Both the position numbers and the translations under genes were made by a program. A stretch of 64,000 bases of DNA from Actinomycetales bacterium (GTDB lineage Bacteria; Actinomycetota; Actinomycetes; Actinomycetales; Kineosporiaceae): NCBI GenBank assembly GCA_012719445.1, contig JAAYAH010000281.1, forward strand, positions 1 to 64,000, written 5' to 3'. The notes below the pieces were generated by a model that ran no database searches, was not told where the DNA came from, and saw nothing but the letters and a program-made list of their open reading frames with translations. Positions 7,889 through 16,659 of this stretch are shown here, piece after piece; the stretch's first letter is position 1; each line of letters opens with the position of its first letter.

Positions 7889-9187
7889 ATGAGAACCCGA
7901 CTGTCAGCCGTCGCGGCCCTCGCGATCACCGTCGGCATGCTCGCCGCCTGTGGATCGGACGACGAGCAGCCCGATCAGGGCGCCACCGGGTCGGAGGTCT
8001 CCGGCTCGATCACGGTGCTCACCCAACGAACCGACATCGTCGACTCCGTGTTCAAGAAGCAGTACCTCCCCCGCTTCAACCAGAAGTACCCCGGGGTGAC
8101 GGTGAAGTTCGAGGCGATCACCGACTACGAGGGGGAGGTGCGGATCCGGATGAACACGAAGGACTACGGGGACGTCCTCCTCATTCCCAACAGCGTCACA
8201 GCCGACCAGTTGCCCACCTTCTTCGAGCCCCTCGGAACCCTCGACGAGCTGAGGCCGAAGTACCGGTTCACCACCGAGCAGGCCTACCAGGGGAAGGTCT
8301 ACGGGATCGCCATCACCGGCAACGCCCAGGGCATCCTCTACAACAAGAAGGTCTTCCAGCAGGCCGGCGTCACCGAGATGCCGAAGACCCCGGACGAGTT
8401 CCTGGCCGCGCTGAAGCTGGTCAAGGAGAAGACCTCGGCGATCCCGCTCTACACGAACTACGCGGCGGGCTGGCCGTTGACCCAGTGGGAGGGGATGCGG
8501 GGCGGGATCACCAACGATCCGGAAGCGGTGAACAAGCTGGCGCATCTCGACGCACCCTGGGCCCCGGGAGCGGAGCACTTCACCATCGACTCGCTCCTCT
8601 ACAACGTCGTCAAGCAGGGCCTCGTCGAGAAGGACCCCACCACGACGGACTGGGAGCAGTCGAAGTCCATGCTGGCCAAGGGCGAGATCGCGACCATGGT
8701 GCTCGGATCGTGGGCCATCATCCAGATGCAGGAGAAGGCCACCGACAAGGCCGACATCGGCTACATGCCGATCCCGGTGGCCGTCGGCGGCACGTACTAC
8801 TCGGTGACGGGCGGCGACTACAAGAACGCCATCAACATCAATTCGAAGAACAAGGCGGCGGCACGGGCCTGGCTGGACTGGTTCGCGAACGAGTCGAACT
8901 ACGCCTTCGACCAGGGCGGCCTCCCGCCGCTGAAGAGCGGTCGGATGCCGCAGCAGCTCGTCGACTTCCAGAAGCTGGGGGTGGAGTTCATGGAGCTCAA
9001 CCCGGCGCCGTCGGGGGAGGAGGGGCTCGTCCAGCGCATCGACGCCGAGGCCGAGATCGGGCTGTGGGAGCCGAAGTACCGGCAGCGGATCGTGGACGCC
9101 GCCCGAGGCGCAGGCAAGGAGACGTTGGAGCAGATCTTCGCCGACCTGAACGCCAGGTGGGCGAAGGCACGGGCCGAGACGACGTAG
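7889..9187 (+). CDS. Sugar ABC transporter substrate-binding lipoprotein
   Basis: 432 residues. A lipoprotein signal peptide ends in MLAAC with Cys21 as the lipidated residue. Next come a short Asp/Gln-rich spacer and a family 1 extracellular solute-binding fold starting at GSITVLTQRTD. Typical elements are PRFNQKYPGVTVKFE, the YGIAITGNAQGILYNKK hinge strand and GEIATMVLGSW. It should be tethered outside the membrane and deliver a sugar or oligosaccharide to the two permeases that follow. The ATG at 7889 has GGAAGGGG upstream; an earlier GTG does not fit a signal peptide. Next to a cellulase and a LacI gene, cello-oligosaccharides are the favoured substrate, as with the CebE system, but this is inference. 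Confidence 0.9.
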   Translation: MRTRLSAVAALAITVGMLAACGSDDEQPDQGATGSEVSGSITVLTQRTDIVDSVFKKQYLPRFNQKYPGVTVKFEAITDYEGEVRIRMNTKDYGDVLLIPNSVTADQLPTFFEPLGTLDELRPKYRFTTEQAYQGKVYGIAITGNAQGILYNKKVFQQAGVTEMPKTPDEFLAALKLVKEKTSAIPLYTNYAAGWPLTQWEGMRGGITNDPEAVNKLAHLDAPWAPGAEHFTIDSLLYNVVKQGLVEKDPTTTDWEQSKSMLAKGEIATMVLGSWAIIQMQEKATDKADIGYMPIPVAVGGTYYSVTGGDYKNAININSKNKAAARAWLDWFANESNYAFDQGGLPPLKSGRMPQQLVDFQKLGVEFMELNPAPSGEEGLVQRIDAEAEIGLWEPKYRQRIVDAARGAGKETLEQIFADLNARWAKARAETT

Positions 9188-9189
9188 TC

Positions 9190-9230
9190 CACGGGGCCGG
9201 GATCCGGCGGCGCGGGATCCCGGCCCCGTG
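9190..9230 (+). terminator. Hairpin between the binding-protein gene and the permease genes
   Basis: A perfect 16-base-pair stem (CACGGGGCCGGGATCC with its complement) and a 9-base loop directly after the stop at 9185-9187. In such operons a hairpin here usually stabilises or partly terminates the message so that binding protein exceeds permease. Confidence 0.75.
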
Positions 9231-9277
9231 CGGGTCCGGCTGACGAGGACGGCGCGAGGACGACGGAGGGAGGCCCG

Positions 9278-10237
9278 GTGGTGACCCCAGCCACCCCGGT
9301 CCGGGTGACGACCGGGACCCCGGGAGACGGTGGTCGACGGCCGAGGGCAGGACGTGTCGGCGGCACGGGTCTGGAGCGGAGGATCCTCCCGCTCCTCTTC
9401 CTCCTGGTGCCGATGCTGCTGCTCCTCACGTTCACCTACCTGCCGACGGTCAACATGTTCCACTACAGCCTGACGAAGTGGGACGGGCTCGACCCGGTCA
9501 AGGAGTTCGTCGGCCTGGACAACTACCGGGAGGTCTTCACCCGGCCGGATCTGTTCGGCGTCTTCTCGGTGAGCCTCTACTACCTGGCCGGGACCGTCGT
9601 GCAGATGGCCCTCGCGCTCTACTTCGCGACGGTGCTGAGCTTCAAGGTCCGGTTCAAGAACTTCTTCAAGGGAGTCCTGTTCTTCCCGTACCTCATCAAC
9701 GGCGTGGCCATCGGGTTCACCTTCCTCTACTTTTTCCGGCCGGACGGCGTCCTGGACTCGTTGCTCGACACGGCCGGCCTGGAGGAGGCCAAGCGGCTGT
9801 GGCTCGGGGACCGGTCCGTCATCAACGTCTCGCTGGCCGGGGTCTCCGTGTGGCGCTACATGGGCCTGAACTTCGTCCTCTTCCTCGGCGCCATCCAGTC
9901 GATATCGTCCGATCTCTACGAGGCGGCGGAGATCGACGGTGCGAACCGCTGGCAGCAGTTCCGGCACATCATCGCCCCGGGGATCCGGCCGGTCATCGGC
10001 CTCAGCGTCATCCTGGCCGTCCAGGGCGCGCTGAGCGTGTTCGAGATCCCCTACATCATGGTGTTCGGCGCGAACGGCAGCGCGACCTTCGTGATCCAGA
10101 CCGTGGAGATGGCCTTCAAGTACCACAAGGTCGGGCTCGCCTCGGCCATGGCCGTCGTCCTCCTCGTGATCATTCTCGTGGTGACCGGGATCCAACGGTT
10201 GATCCTTCCGGACAAGGCCCTGGAGTCGTTCACGTGA
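9278..10237 (+). CDS. Sugar ABC transporter permease (MalF/CebF type)
   Basis: 319 residues with six predicted membrane helices. A Gly/Arg-rich cytoplasmic start leads into LPLLFLLVPMLLLLTFTYL. The permease EAA loop, which docks the ATPase, is EAAEIDGANRWQQFRHIIAP at about residues 215-234. A GGAGGGAGG ribosome site precedes two in-frame GTG codons (9278 and 9281). The end overlaps the second permease by four bases (GTGA). No ATPase gene lies in the operon, so a shared MsiK-like ATPase elsewhere would be needed, as in streptomycete Ceb and Mal systems. Confidence 0.9.
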   Translation: MVTPATPVRVTTGTPGDGGRRPRAGRVGGTGLERRILPLLFLLVPMLLLLTFTYLPTVNMFHYSLTKWDGLDPVKEFVGLDNYREVFTRPDLFGVFSVSLYYLAGTVVQMALALYFATVLSFKVRFKNFFKGVLFFPYLINGVAIGFTFLYFFRPDGVLDSLLDTAGLEEAKRLWLGDRSVINVSLAGVSVWRYMGLNFVLFLGAIQSISSDLYEAAEIDGANRWQQFRHIIAPGIRPVIGLSVILAVQGALSVFEIPYIMVFGANGSATFVIQTVEMAFKYHKVGLASAMAVVLLVIILVVTGIQRLILPDKALESFT

Positions 10238-11142
10238 CCACCGCGACCCGCACCGTCGACCGCCCGCCCGCACCCGACATGGGGTCGCGCAGCCCGCACC
10301 GGCCGGGAGCCGTCACCGTCCGGCGGGTGGTCACCGTCCTGAAGTACCTCTCCCTCGTCGCGGGTGCCACCGTCGCGCTGCTGCCCCTGCTGGTCATCTT
10401 CAGCACCTCGTTCAAGACCGGCGAGGAGTTCGACCGGGGTGAACCGCTCGCCCTACCGGGGAGCCTGCTCAACCTGGACAACTACTACGTCGCGTTCACC
10501 GACGGCCACATGCTCCTGGCGTTCCTGAACACAGCGATCATCCTGCTGGTCTCGGTGACCGGAACGGTGATCATCGGATCGATGGCCGCCTACGCCCTGA
10601 GCCGGTTCGACTTCCGGATGAAAAAGCCGGTGCTGTTCCTGTTCCTGCTGGCGACGCTGGTGCCCCCGGTGACCCAGCAGGTGGCGACCTTCCAGGTCAT
10701 CAGCGCCCTCGGGCTGTTCAACACCCGCTGGGCGGCCATCGTGCTCTTCATGGGGACGGACATCGTCTCGATCTACATCTTCCTGCAGTTCCTCCGCACC
10801 ATCCCGAGGGCGCTCGACGAGGCTGCGGTGCTCGACGGCGCCTCCTACACCAGGATCTACTGGCAGATCATCCTGCCGCTGATGAAGCCGGCCATCGCGA
10901 CGGTGGTCATCATCAAGAGCGTCGCCATCTACAACGACTTCTACACCCCCTTCCTCTACATGCCGAACAAGGACGAGTTGGGAGTCGTCTCGACCGTGCT
11001 GTTCAGCTTCAAGGGGCCGTTCAACACCGAGTGGGAGGTCATCGCCGCGGCCATCGTCATCGCGATCGTGCCGACCCTCGTGGCGTTCCTCGCCCTGCAG
11101 AGGTACATCTACAGCGGGCTGACCACGGGCGCGACGAAGTGA
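10234..11142 (+). CDS. Sugar ABC transporter permease (MalG/CebG type)
   Basis: 302 residues. The GTG start lies inside the stop of the first permease gene, so translation is coupled. Six membrane helices are seen, beginning with YLSLVAGATVALLPLLVIFS. The EAA loop is DEAAVLDGASYTRIYWQIIL at about residue 195, and the C-terminal LQRYIYSGLTTGATK is typical of the MalG group. It pairs with the preceding permease to form the transmembrane channel of the importer. A 9-base-pair hairpin directly after the stop probably ends the operon before the regulator gene. Confidence 0.9.
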   Translation: MTTATRTVDRPPAPDMGSRSPHRPGAVTVRRVVTVLKYLSLVAGATVALLPLLVIFSTSFKTGEEFDRGEPLALPGSLLNLDNYYVAFTDGHMLLAFLNTAIILLVSVTGTVIIGSMAAYALSRFDFRMKKPVLFLFLLATLVPPVTQQVATFQVISALGLFNTRWAAIVLFMGTDIVSIYIFLQFLRTIPRALDEAAVLDGASYTRIYWQIILPLMKPAIATVVIIKSVAIYNDFYTPFLYMPNKDELGVVSTVLFSFKGPFNTEWEVIAAAIVIAIVPTLVAFLALQRYIYSGLTTGATK

Positions 11143-11144
11143 TC

Positions 11145-11178
11145 CCGGTCCGCTGAGCCGAGCGGATCGGCGGACCGG
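11145..11178 (+). terminator. Hairpin after the importer operon
   Basis: CCGGTCCGC (11145-11153) pairs perfectly with GCGGACCGG (11170-11178) around a 16-base loop, immediately after the stop of the second permease. Confidence 0.5.
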
Positions 11179-11398
11179 CTCCGCGGCCCGCCGGGCCGTC
11201 GACCAGGACGATCGGACGGGAGGAGGAGATCGATCCGGTCGTGGCATGCTGTGCCGCGAGCCGTCGGTCGCGACCGCGTCGGCTGGGACCCGGCCGGTCC
11301 GAGGGCCGGGTCCGGTCGGGGCGCACCGTGCCGGCCCTCCTGTACCACCTGCTCCGAAAGGGCTGCTCGTGGAGCCGCATGGCGCGAAGGAGCGAACG

Positions 11399-12424
11399 AT
11401 GAGTGACCCGGAGGCACCGGCGGGCCGGGTGACCCTGAGCACGGTGGCGGAGGTCGCCGGGGTCTCCCGGGCTGCGGCGTCCCTGGCGCTACGGGGGAAG
11501 CCGGGAGTCGGCGCGGAGACCCGGCAACGGGTCCTCCAGGTCGCGAACGAGATCGGCTACCGGGCCAGGCCGTCGACAGGGGCGGCCGCGACCGGCACGG
11601 TGGGGCTCCTGGTCAAGTCACGGCCGACGGACGTCGGTGTCGTCAACGCCTTCTACGGCCCGGTCATCGCGGGCATCAGCCAGGCGTGCACGGAGCTGCA
11701 CATCGACCTGCGGCTGGACTCCCTCGCCGTCAACGAGCGGTTCGATCCGATCGAGGTGCCCCGCATGATCCAGTCCGCGGACATCGACGGTCTGATCATC
11801 CTCGGGACCTACCTGTCCGAGGCCACCGCGTCCGTGATCGGGGCCAAGCCCGCGGTCCTCGTCGACGGGTACTCCGTCGACCCCGCCCGGTTCCCCGCCA
11901 TCGTCTGCGACAACCGGGGCGGGACGGCGGCCGCGACCCGGCACCTCATCGGTCTCGGTCACCGCCGGATCGCGCTGGTGGGGACCACCCCCACCTCGTT
12001 CCCCTCGATCCTGGAGCGACGCGCCGGGTACGAGGCCGCCATGCGCGCGGCCGGGCTCGACCCGGTGTACGTCGATGCCCCCCACGACGACCAGCTCGCG
12101 TGCGTGACGGCCGCGAGGCAGGCTCTCGCCGCGGATCCGACGATCACCGCGATCGCCGCGGCCAACGACGTGATCGCGGTGACGGTCCTCGGCGAGTTGC
12201 AGGACCGGATCCCGCACGAGATCTCGGTCACCGGGTTCGACGACATCGACGCGGCGCACATGGTGCGTCCCCGGCTGGACACCGTGTCCGTCGACAAGCA
12301 GGCCATGGGCCGCCTCGCCGTCTCGGTGCTGCGTCATCGCATCGCCAACCCCGAGGACCCCGTGTTCGCCCTGGTCCAGCAGACCCGGCTCGTCGTGAGG
12401 GAGAGCTCGGCACCGCCGAGGTGA
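11399..12424 (+). CDS. LacI-family transcriptional regulator
   Basis: 341 residues. The N-terminal helix-turn-helix (about 11-57) reads [20 protein letters not shown] followed by a hinge-helix region ending [11 protein letters not shown]. The rest is a periplasmic-binding-protein-like sensor domain from [10 protein letters not shown] onward, with the family pattern GHRRIALVG and the C-terminal [20 protein letters not shown]. The start ATG has GAAGGAG seven bases upstream; a longer open frame from 11246 has no support. It is most likely the local repressor of the importer, and possibly of the cellulase, released by an imported sugar. Candidate operators lie at 7506-7518 and 7794-7806. The ligand is unknown. 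Confidence 0.9.
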   Translation: MSDPEAPAGRVTLSTVAEVAGVSRAAASLALRGKPGVGAETRQRVLQVANEIGYRARPSTGAAATGTVGLLVKSRPTDVGVVNAFYGPVIAGISQACTELHIDLRLDSLAVNERFDPIEVPRMIQSADIDGLIILGTYLSEATASVIGAKPAVLVDGYSVDPARFPAIVCDNRGGTAAATRHLIGLGHRRIALVGTTPTSFPSILERRAGYEAAMRAAGLDPVYVDAPHDDQLACVTAARQALAADPTITAIAAANDVIAVTVLGELQDRIPHEISVTGFDDIDAAHMVRPRLDTVSVDKQAMGRLAVSVLRHRIANPEDPVFALVQQTRLVVRESSAPPR

Positions 12425-12627
12425 CCCCGTGGCCGGTCCGGCGGACCGCGGCACGGGCGAGGGGGACCCCCGTCCGCCCGACCCGCGCCTCATCGAGCCA
12501 GTCGTTACCCTGGCTGGCGGTACCGGTGGACGGAGCCCGTCGCGAGGAGGCGAGAGCTCGGCGTCACGACCGGACCCGACAGGGATCGGCGGTCCCGACC
12601 GGGAGCCGCCACAGGGAGATACAGCCG

Positions 12628-12999
12628 ATGTTCCGTACCATGCTGAAGTCCAAGATCCACCGGGCGACGGTCACCCAGGCCGATCTGGACTACGTCGGGT
12701 CGCTCACCGTGGATCGCGACCTCCTCGACGCGGTGGACCTCCTCCCCGGTGAGCAGGTCCACGTCGTCGACGTCACCAACGGTGCCCGGTTGATCACCTA
12801 CGTCATCGAGGGGGAGCGGGGCTCGGGAGTCATCGGCGTCAACGGTGCCGCGGCGCGGCTCGTCCACCCCGGTGACGTCGTCATCGTCATCGCCTACGCC
12901 CTCACCGCGGACGCCGAGGCCGCGTCCCTCCTGCCGAAGGTCGTCCTCGTCGACGCGCAGAACCGGATCGTCGACGAGGGACACCGCATCGATCGCTGA
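12628..12999 (+). CDS. panD: Aspartate 1-decarboxylase
   Basis: 123 residues. This pyruvoyl enzyme makes beta-alanine from L-aspartate for pantothenate and coenzyme A synthesis. It is made as a proenzyme that cleaves itself between Gly24 and Ser25 in YVGSLTVD, Ser25 becoming the pyruvoyl group; both residues are present. Lys9 in [11 protein letters not shown] and the [12 protein letters not shown] stretch (active-site Asn and the HPGD turn) are conserved. The length is slightly shorter than the mycobacterial enzyme but complete. It stands alone here, with no panB or panC next to it, and faces the recombinase-like gene tail to tail with only 29 bases between them. Confidence 0.95.
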   Translation: MFRTMLKSKIHRATVTQADLDYVGSLTVDRDLLDAVDLLPGEQVHVVDVTNGARLITYVIEGERGSGVIGVNGAAARLVHPGDVVIVIAYALTADAEAASLLPKVVLVDAQNRIVDEGHRIDR

Positions 13000-13028
13000 T
13001 CCCCGGGCAGGGCGGTCCTCCCGTCCGG

Positions 13029-13958
13029 TCAGGAGGCGGGGGAGTCGTCCCCCTGACCCGGCGACGGGTCGCCCGGTGACTCCGGCTCGTCGGGGCGGGC
13101 CGAGCGACGGAGGTCGGCGAGCGCTGGGGACAGCGGCTGCCAGCCCGGACGTCCCGCCAGCGCCTCGTTGAGCCGTTCGACCGACGCCGCGTGCGCCCTG
13201 AGCAGCCCACGGGCGCGCAGCGGGAGCCCGGCCGGGAGCACCCGCCGGTCGTCGTGGTTGCCGCCGAGCGAGACCCAGACGGCTCGGACGTGCGGGGTCC
13301 TGGAGACCGCCGCGGTCCGGTGCGGCAGCCAGTGGCGGAGCAGGGAGCCGGTCGCCGGGCTGACCGAGCGCATCGTGGCGGCGCGCGCCGACCGCGCCGC
13401 CTGGGGGGCAGGGGTGACCCGGATCTGCCGGTTCGCCAGGTCGAGGTCGTCGACGGTCATCGCCAGGACCTCTCCGGTCCGCAGGCCGAGCTCCGCGACG
13501 AGGTGGGCGATGGCGGCTGTCCGGACCGTGATCCCCAGGGCGTCGGGGGCGGAGGCCTCCACCCGCCACCAGTCCAGGGCCGGCGCGACGAGGCGGGGAT
13601 CGGGGCCGGGGAGCGGGGGAGTGGTCCTCCCCGTTGCCGGTACGGCGTGGCCGGGGCCGAGTGTCGCCGTGGCCAGCGCGGCGAGGCAGGATCTCCTGAC
13701 CCTGGCGCTGCCGGTGGCGGTGCCTGTGGTGGTGCCGGACGGCGTCCGTCTGCGGAAGCTGCCGAGTTCGGCGGCGGCGAGGTATCGGCCGAGGAACCGG
13801 TCGTCGAACCAGTCCGCGGGTTCTGTCGGGGACCAGCCGAGCTCGCGCGCCGCCAGGGCCAGCTCCCCGGCGACCCACAGGAGTTGCCGGGTCCGGGACG
13901 GGCTCGTGTCCATGGTGGCCGAGGTGACCAGTCGGGACAGGGAAGACGGCAGGTCCAT
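13029..13958 (-). CDS. Degenerate tyrosine-recombinase-like protein
   Basis: 309 residues. An N-terminal helical part (about 1-110) resembles the core-binding domain of phage-type integrases. HLVAELGLRTGEVLAMTVDD (about residue 155-175) matches the start of their catalytic domain, including the first catalytic arginine. The later catalytic elements (His-x-x-Arg and the tyrosine) are not visible; the C terminus is a Pro/Asp-rich tail. It is therefore unlikely to recombine DNA and may be a repurposed DNA-binding protein. The ATG at 13958 lies seven bases after a -10-like TTATCT on the minus strand with no ribosome site, which suggests a leaderless message. No attachment-site repeats or phage genes are nearby. 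Confidence 0.6.
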   Translation of the reverse strand: MDLPSSLSRLVTSATMDTSPSRTRQLLWVAGELALAARELGWSPTEPADWFDDRFLGRYLAAAELGSFRRRTPSGTTTGTATGSARVRRSCLAALATATLGPGHAVPATGRTTPPLPGPDPRLVAPALDWWRVEASAPDALGITVRTAAIAHLVAELGLRTGEVLAMTVDDLDLANRQIRVTPAPQAARSARAATMRSVSPATGSLLRHWLPHRTAAVSRTPHVRAVWVSLGGNHDDRRVLPAGLPLRARGLLRAHAASVERLNEALAGRPGWQPLSPALADLRRSARPDEPESPGDPSPGQGDDSPAS

Positions 13959-14622
13959 GACAGAAAGATAACAGGCCCACCGGTCGTGCTCCCGATGACA
14001 CCCGACCCACAGGCGCAACGACACCGGTGGGTTCTTCGGCCCGTTATCTCGATGGCCGCATCGCGGGGTGGGCGGGCCGGCCAGGGGAGGGAGGGGGCTG
14101 GTGATCGGCACTCAGCGTCGTCCATGATTTACCTCAGCGTTACCGCTTCGACACCCAAAACGGCAAGAACCGGACGTTGATGCTGCTAGCGTGATGGCAC
14201 AGGGCGTTCCTGAGAGGACCACCGCGACCGGACGGGTCAGCGTCCGCCGCGGATCATGTAGATGACGGTGCCTGCACGACGTGGTCGGGCCGGCACCTGC
14301 ATACGGGGGACGGCGGTCGAGGTGGACCGCAGGGTCCGCCTCGACCACGCCTGAGTCGATCGGCCTTCCGGTGGGGTGCTCCGTGCGCGGGAGCGCCTTC
14401 GCACCGGGGGCGCCACCGTCACCGCGTGCCGGGTGAGGGGTCCGTCCGACCCGGCGCTGAGACCTGACCGCTACCGCGGATCCACCCCGCTCGGGCGATC
14501 CGCCGCCCAGACACGCCCTCATCCTCCCCGCGGCGGCCTGAACCGACCGAGGAGGCCTGCCGTCGACCCGCCACCCGGGATCGAGCTCTCTCCCACGACC
14601 CGTCCGAGGAGGCCCGGCCACC
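13959..14622. other. Long intergenic region before the glycosyltransferase gene
   Basis: No gene is supported. An inverted repeat pairs AGATAAC(A)GGCC (from 13966) with GGCC(C)GTTATCT (ending 14048), about 60 bases apart, next to the presumed leaderless start of the recombinase-like gene. The stretch 14120-14200 is less GC-rich than its surroundings and may hold the glycosyltransferase promoter; I cannot place its boxes. Confidence 0.4.
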
Positions 14623-16185
14623 ATGCCCGTTCGGAGTGCTCTGAAACCGCCGCCGACGTCCGGCGGCCCTCTGCTCGACACCCTGCCCGTGCCGCCGCCG
14701 GACGCCGAGAAGTACCTCCACGTCGGCCGCCGGAGGCCGTGGCTTCCCTTCGTCCAGCTCGGGGTGGTCGCGCTGGTCGCCGCCTCCACCCTCCGGTTCG
14801 TGGCGAACACCCCGTACACGGAGCTCCTCCTGCTGCCCCTCGCGGTCAGCGTGCTCGGGGCCCTGCTGTCCTTCGTGACCACGGTCCCGCACCGCCGCGA
14901 CAGCGAGTGGAGCCACGATCTCCGGGTCGCTCTCCACCGTCCGTCGACCTGGCCGTCCGTCGACGTGTTCCTGCCCAGCTGTGGGGAGGATCTCGAGGTC
15001 GTGCGGAACACCTGTCGCTGGGTGTCCCGGCTCCGGTGGCCGGGACGGCTGGCCGTGCACGTCCTCGACGACTCCGCCCGGCCGGAGGTCGCCGCCCTCA
15101 GCCGCGAGTTCGGCTTCGTCTACCACAGCAGGCCCGAGCGGGGGCACCTCAAGAAGGCGGGCAACCTCCAGTACGGGTTCGAGCGCACCACCGGTGACCT
15201 GATCGCGATCTTCGACGCCGACTTCTGCCCCCGCGCCGACTTCCTCGCCGAGCTCGTGCCCTACTTCGAGGAGCCGGACGTCGGCATCGTGCAGAGCCCG
15301 CAGTACTTCGACGTCGATCGGCGGATGAGCTGGATCCAGCGCACCGCCGCCGCCAGCCAGGAGTACTTCTACCGGTGGGTGCAGCCGGCGAGGGACCGGG
15401 TGGACGCCGCGATCTGCGTCGGCACCAACGCCGTCTACCGCCGGGCAGCCCTCGAACGGACCGGCGGCTTCGCCAGGATCGACCACAGCGAGGACGTCTA
15501 CACCGGGGTGAGCCTCACCGAGGTGGGGTACCGCACCCGTTACGTCCCGGTCATCCTCGCCAAGGGGCTCTGCCCGGAGCGGATCGACCAGTTCGTCTCC
15601 CAGCAGTACCGCTGGTGCGCGGGCTCGTTGAGCCTCCTCCTCTCCTGGAGGTTCCACCGCTCCCCGATGTCCCTCCGGCAGCGGTTGTGTTTCTGGGCGG
15701 GGTTCCTCTACTACGTGAGCACGGTGACCGACCTCCTGCTGGGGGTGCTGCCGGTGCTCCTGACCGGGATCCTGCGCCCCCGGGGGATCCAGCCGGCCAG
15801 CTACCTCCTGGTGGCACTCGCCGCGCTGGCCTGGTTGCTCATCCAGCCGATCGTCACCGCGCGAAGGGGACGTCCGCTGGCCCTGGCCAGGGCCCAGGTC
15901 CTCTGCAGCTTCGCCCACCTCGTCGCCCTGTGGGACACGGTGCGGCGGCGGCCGGCCGGCTGGGTGCCGACGGGCGCGGGCGCACGGGACCGGATGGACC
16001 TTCCGGCCCGGGTCGACACCGCGCTCGTGCGCTACCACGCCGCCTTCCAGGTGACGTTGTGGACGGTGCTCGCCGTCCGCGTCCCCGGCTACGGCATGGG
16101 GTCCTACTGGCCGCTGGCGGTGCTCGCCGTCGCCCATCTGGTCGTCGTCGGGCCGCTGCTGCGTCGCGACGAGGGCAGGTCGTGA
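14623..16185 (+). CDS. Cellulose-synthase-like family 2 glycosyltransferase, membrane-bound
   Basis: 520 residues. Two N-terminal membrane helices (about 45-90) precede a cytoplasmic GT2 domain, and further helices follow from about 365 to the end. The processive-enzyme motifs are in order: VLDDSARPE (about 148), FDADF (about 198), HSEDVYTG (about 289) and QQYRWCAGS (about 327), that is D, DxD, ED and Q(Q/R)xRW. It should build a beta-linked polysaccharide from a nucleotide sugar and pass it across the membrane. No PilZ domain or BcsB partner is adjacent. A separate PilZ-like protein is encoded 26 kb away, and a link is only speculative. The small repeat-protein gene follows after about 95 bases. 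Confidence 0.85.
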   Translation: MPVRSALKPPPTSGGPLLDTLPVPPPDAEKYLHVGRRRPWLPFVQLGVVALVAASTLRFVANTPYTELLLLPLAVSVLGALLSFVTTVPHRRDSEWSHDLRVALHRPSTWPSVDVFLPSCGEDLEVVRNTCRWVSRLRWPGRLAVHVLDDSARPEVAALSREFGFVYHSRPERGHLKKAGNLQYGFERTTGDLIAIFDADFCPRADFLAELVPYFEEPDVGIVQSPQYFDVDRRMSWIQRTAAASQEYFYRWVQPARDRVDAAICVGTNAVYRRAALERTGGFARIDHSEDVYTGVSLTEVGYRTRYVPVILAKGLCPERIDQFVSQQYRWCAGSLSLLLSWRFHRSPMSLRQRLCFWAGFLYYVSTVTDLLLGVLPVLLTGILRPRGIQPASYLLVALAALAWLLIQPIVTARRGRPLALARAQVLCSFAHLVALWDTVRRRPAGWVPTGAGARDRMDLPARVDTALVRYHAAFQVTLWTVLAVRVPGYGMGSYWPLAVLAVAHLVVVGPLLRRDEGRS

Positions 16186-16279
16186 CGGTGACCCCCGGGC
16201 CGACCGTAAGGACCGGGCGACTCGACTGTCAGGACAGGTGAGACCCCGGCCGTGGCTCTCCGTCCCGAGAGAGGCATCG

Positions 16280-16609
16280 ATGCACCCCACCATGCTGGTC
16301 GACACTGAGTTGGTCGACATTGCGCTGGCCGACACCGTGCTGGCCGACACTGCGGTGGTCGACACCGTGCTGGTCGACGAGTCCCTCGCCATCGAGTACC
16401 TCGCTGACGGCAGGATCGTCGCGACGAGGAGACCGACGGTGACGGCCGTGTCGCTCGCCGTCGTCGTCTCGCTCAGGGGCAGGTTCCGCCCGGCCCCCGA
16501 CCTGATCCGCTTCGACTGCGGCACCACCTACCGGATCGGTGACCGCATCGACTGGCGCACCCCCGGCGGCGCCGTCGAGCTGCGACGGGTGCCGGCCGAG
16601 CCGGTCTGA
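16280..16609 (+). CDS. Small protein with an N-terminal LVDT-like pentad repeat
   Basis: 109 residues, family unknown. Residues about 6-35 are six tandem five-residue units of the form (L/V)(V/A)D(T/I/E)x, such as [15 protein letters not shown] and VVDTV. A conserved-looking domain follows: [17 protein letters not shown], a hydrophobic [12 protein letters not shown], then [20 protein letters not shown]. Third codon positions in the C-terminal part are almost all G or C, which supports this strand rather than the antisense frame. GAGAGAGG lies six bases before the ATG at 16280. The pentads could form a short beta-solenoid-like edge or an amphipathic segment; they do not match the A(D/N)Lxx pentapeptide family. 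It may be functionally tied to the upstream glycosyltransferase. Confidence 0.6.
   Translation: MHPTMLVDTELVDIALADTVLADTAVVDTVLVDESLAIEYLADGRIVATRRPTVTAVSLAVVVSLRGRFRPAPDLIRFDCGTTYRIGDRIDWRTPGGAVELRRVPAEPV
16295..16384 (+). repeat. Six tandem 15-bp repeats
   Basis: Six consecutive 15-base units built on CTGGTCGACACTGAG and CTGGCCGACACCGTG, differing mainly at transition positions (T/C, G/A). They encode the pentads of the 16280-16609 protein in frame. Unlike the surrounding DNA they carry several A/T third-position bases. Confidence 0.85.
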
Positions 16610-16659
16610 CCGGTCGAGGAGCCGACCCGCCGCCCGGCAGCGGTGCGAGACTTGGAGTC

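Noticed and set aside
13959-14622. Possible attachment site or remnant phage around the recombinase-like gene
   Set aside because: No tRNA, no direct repeats framing an insert, no phage genes and no change in base composition.
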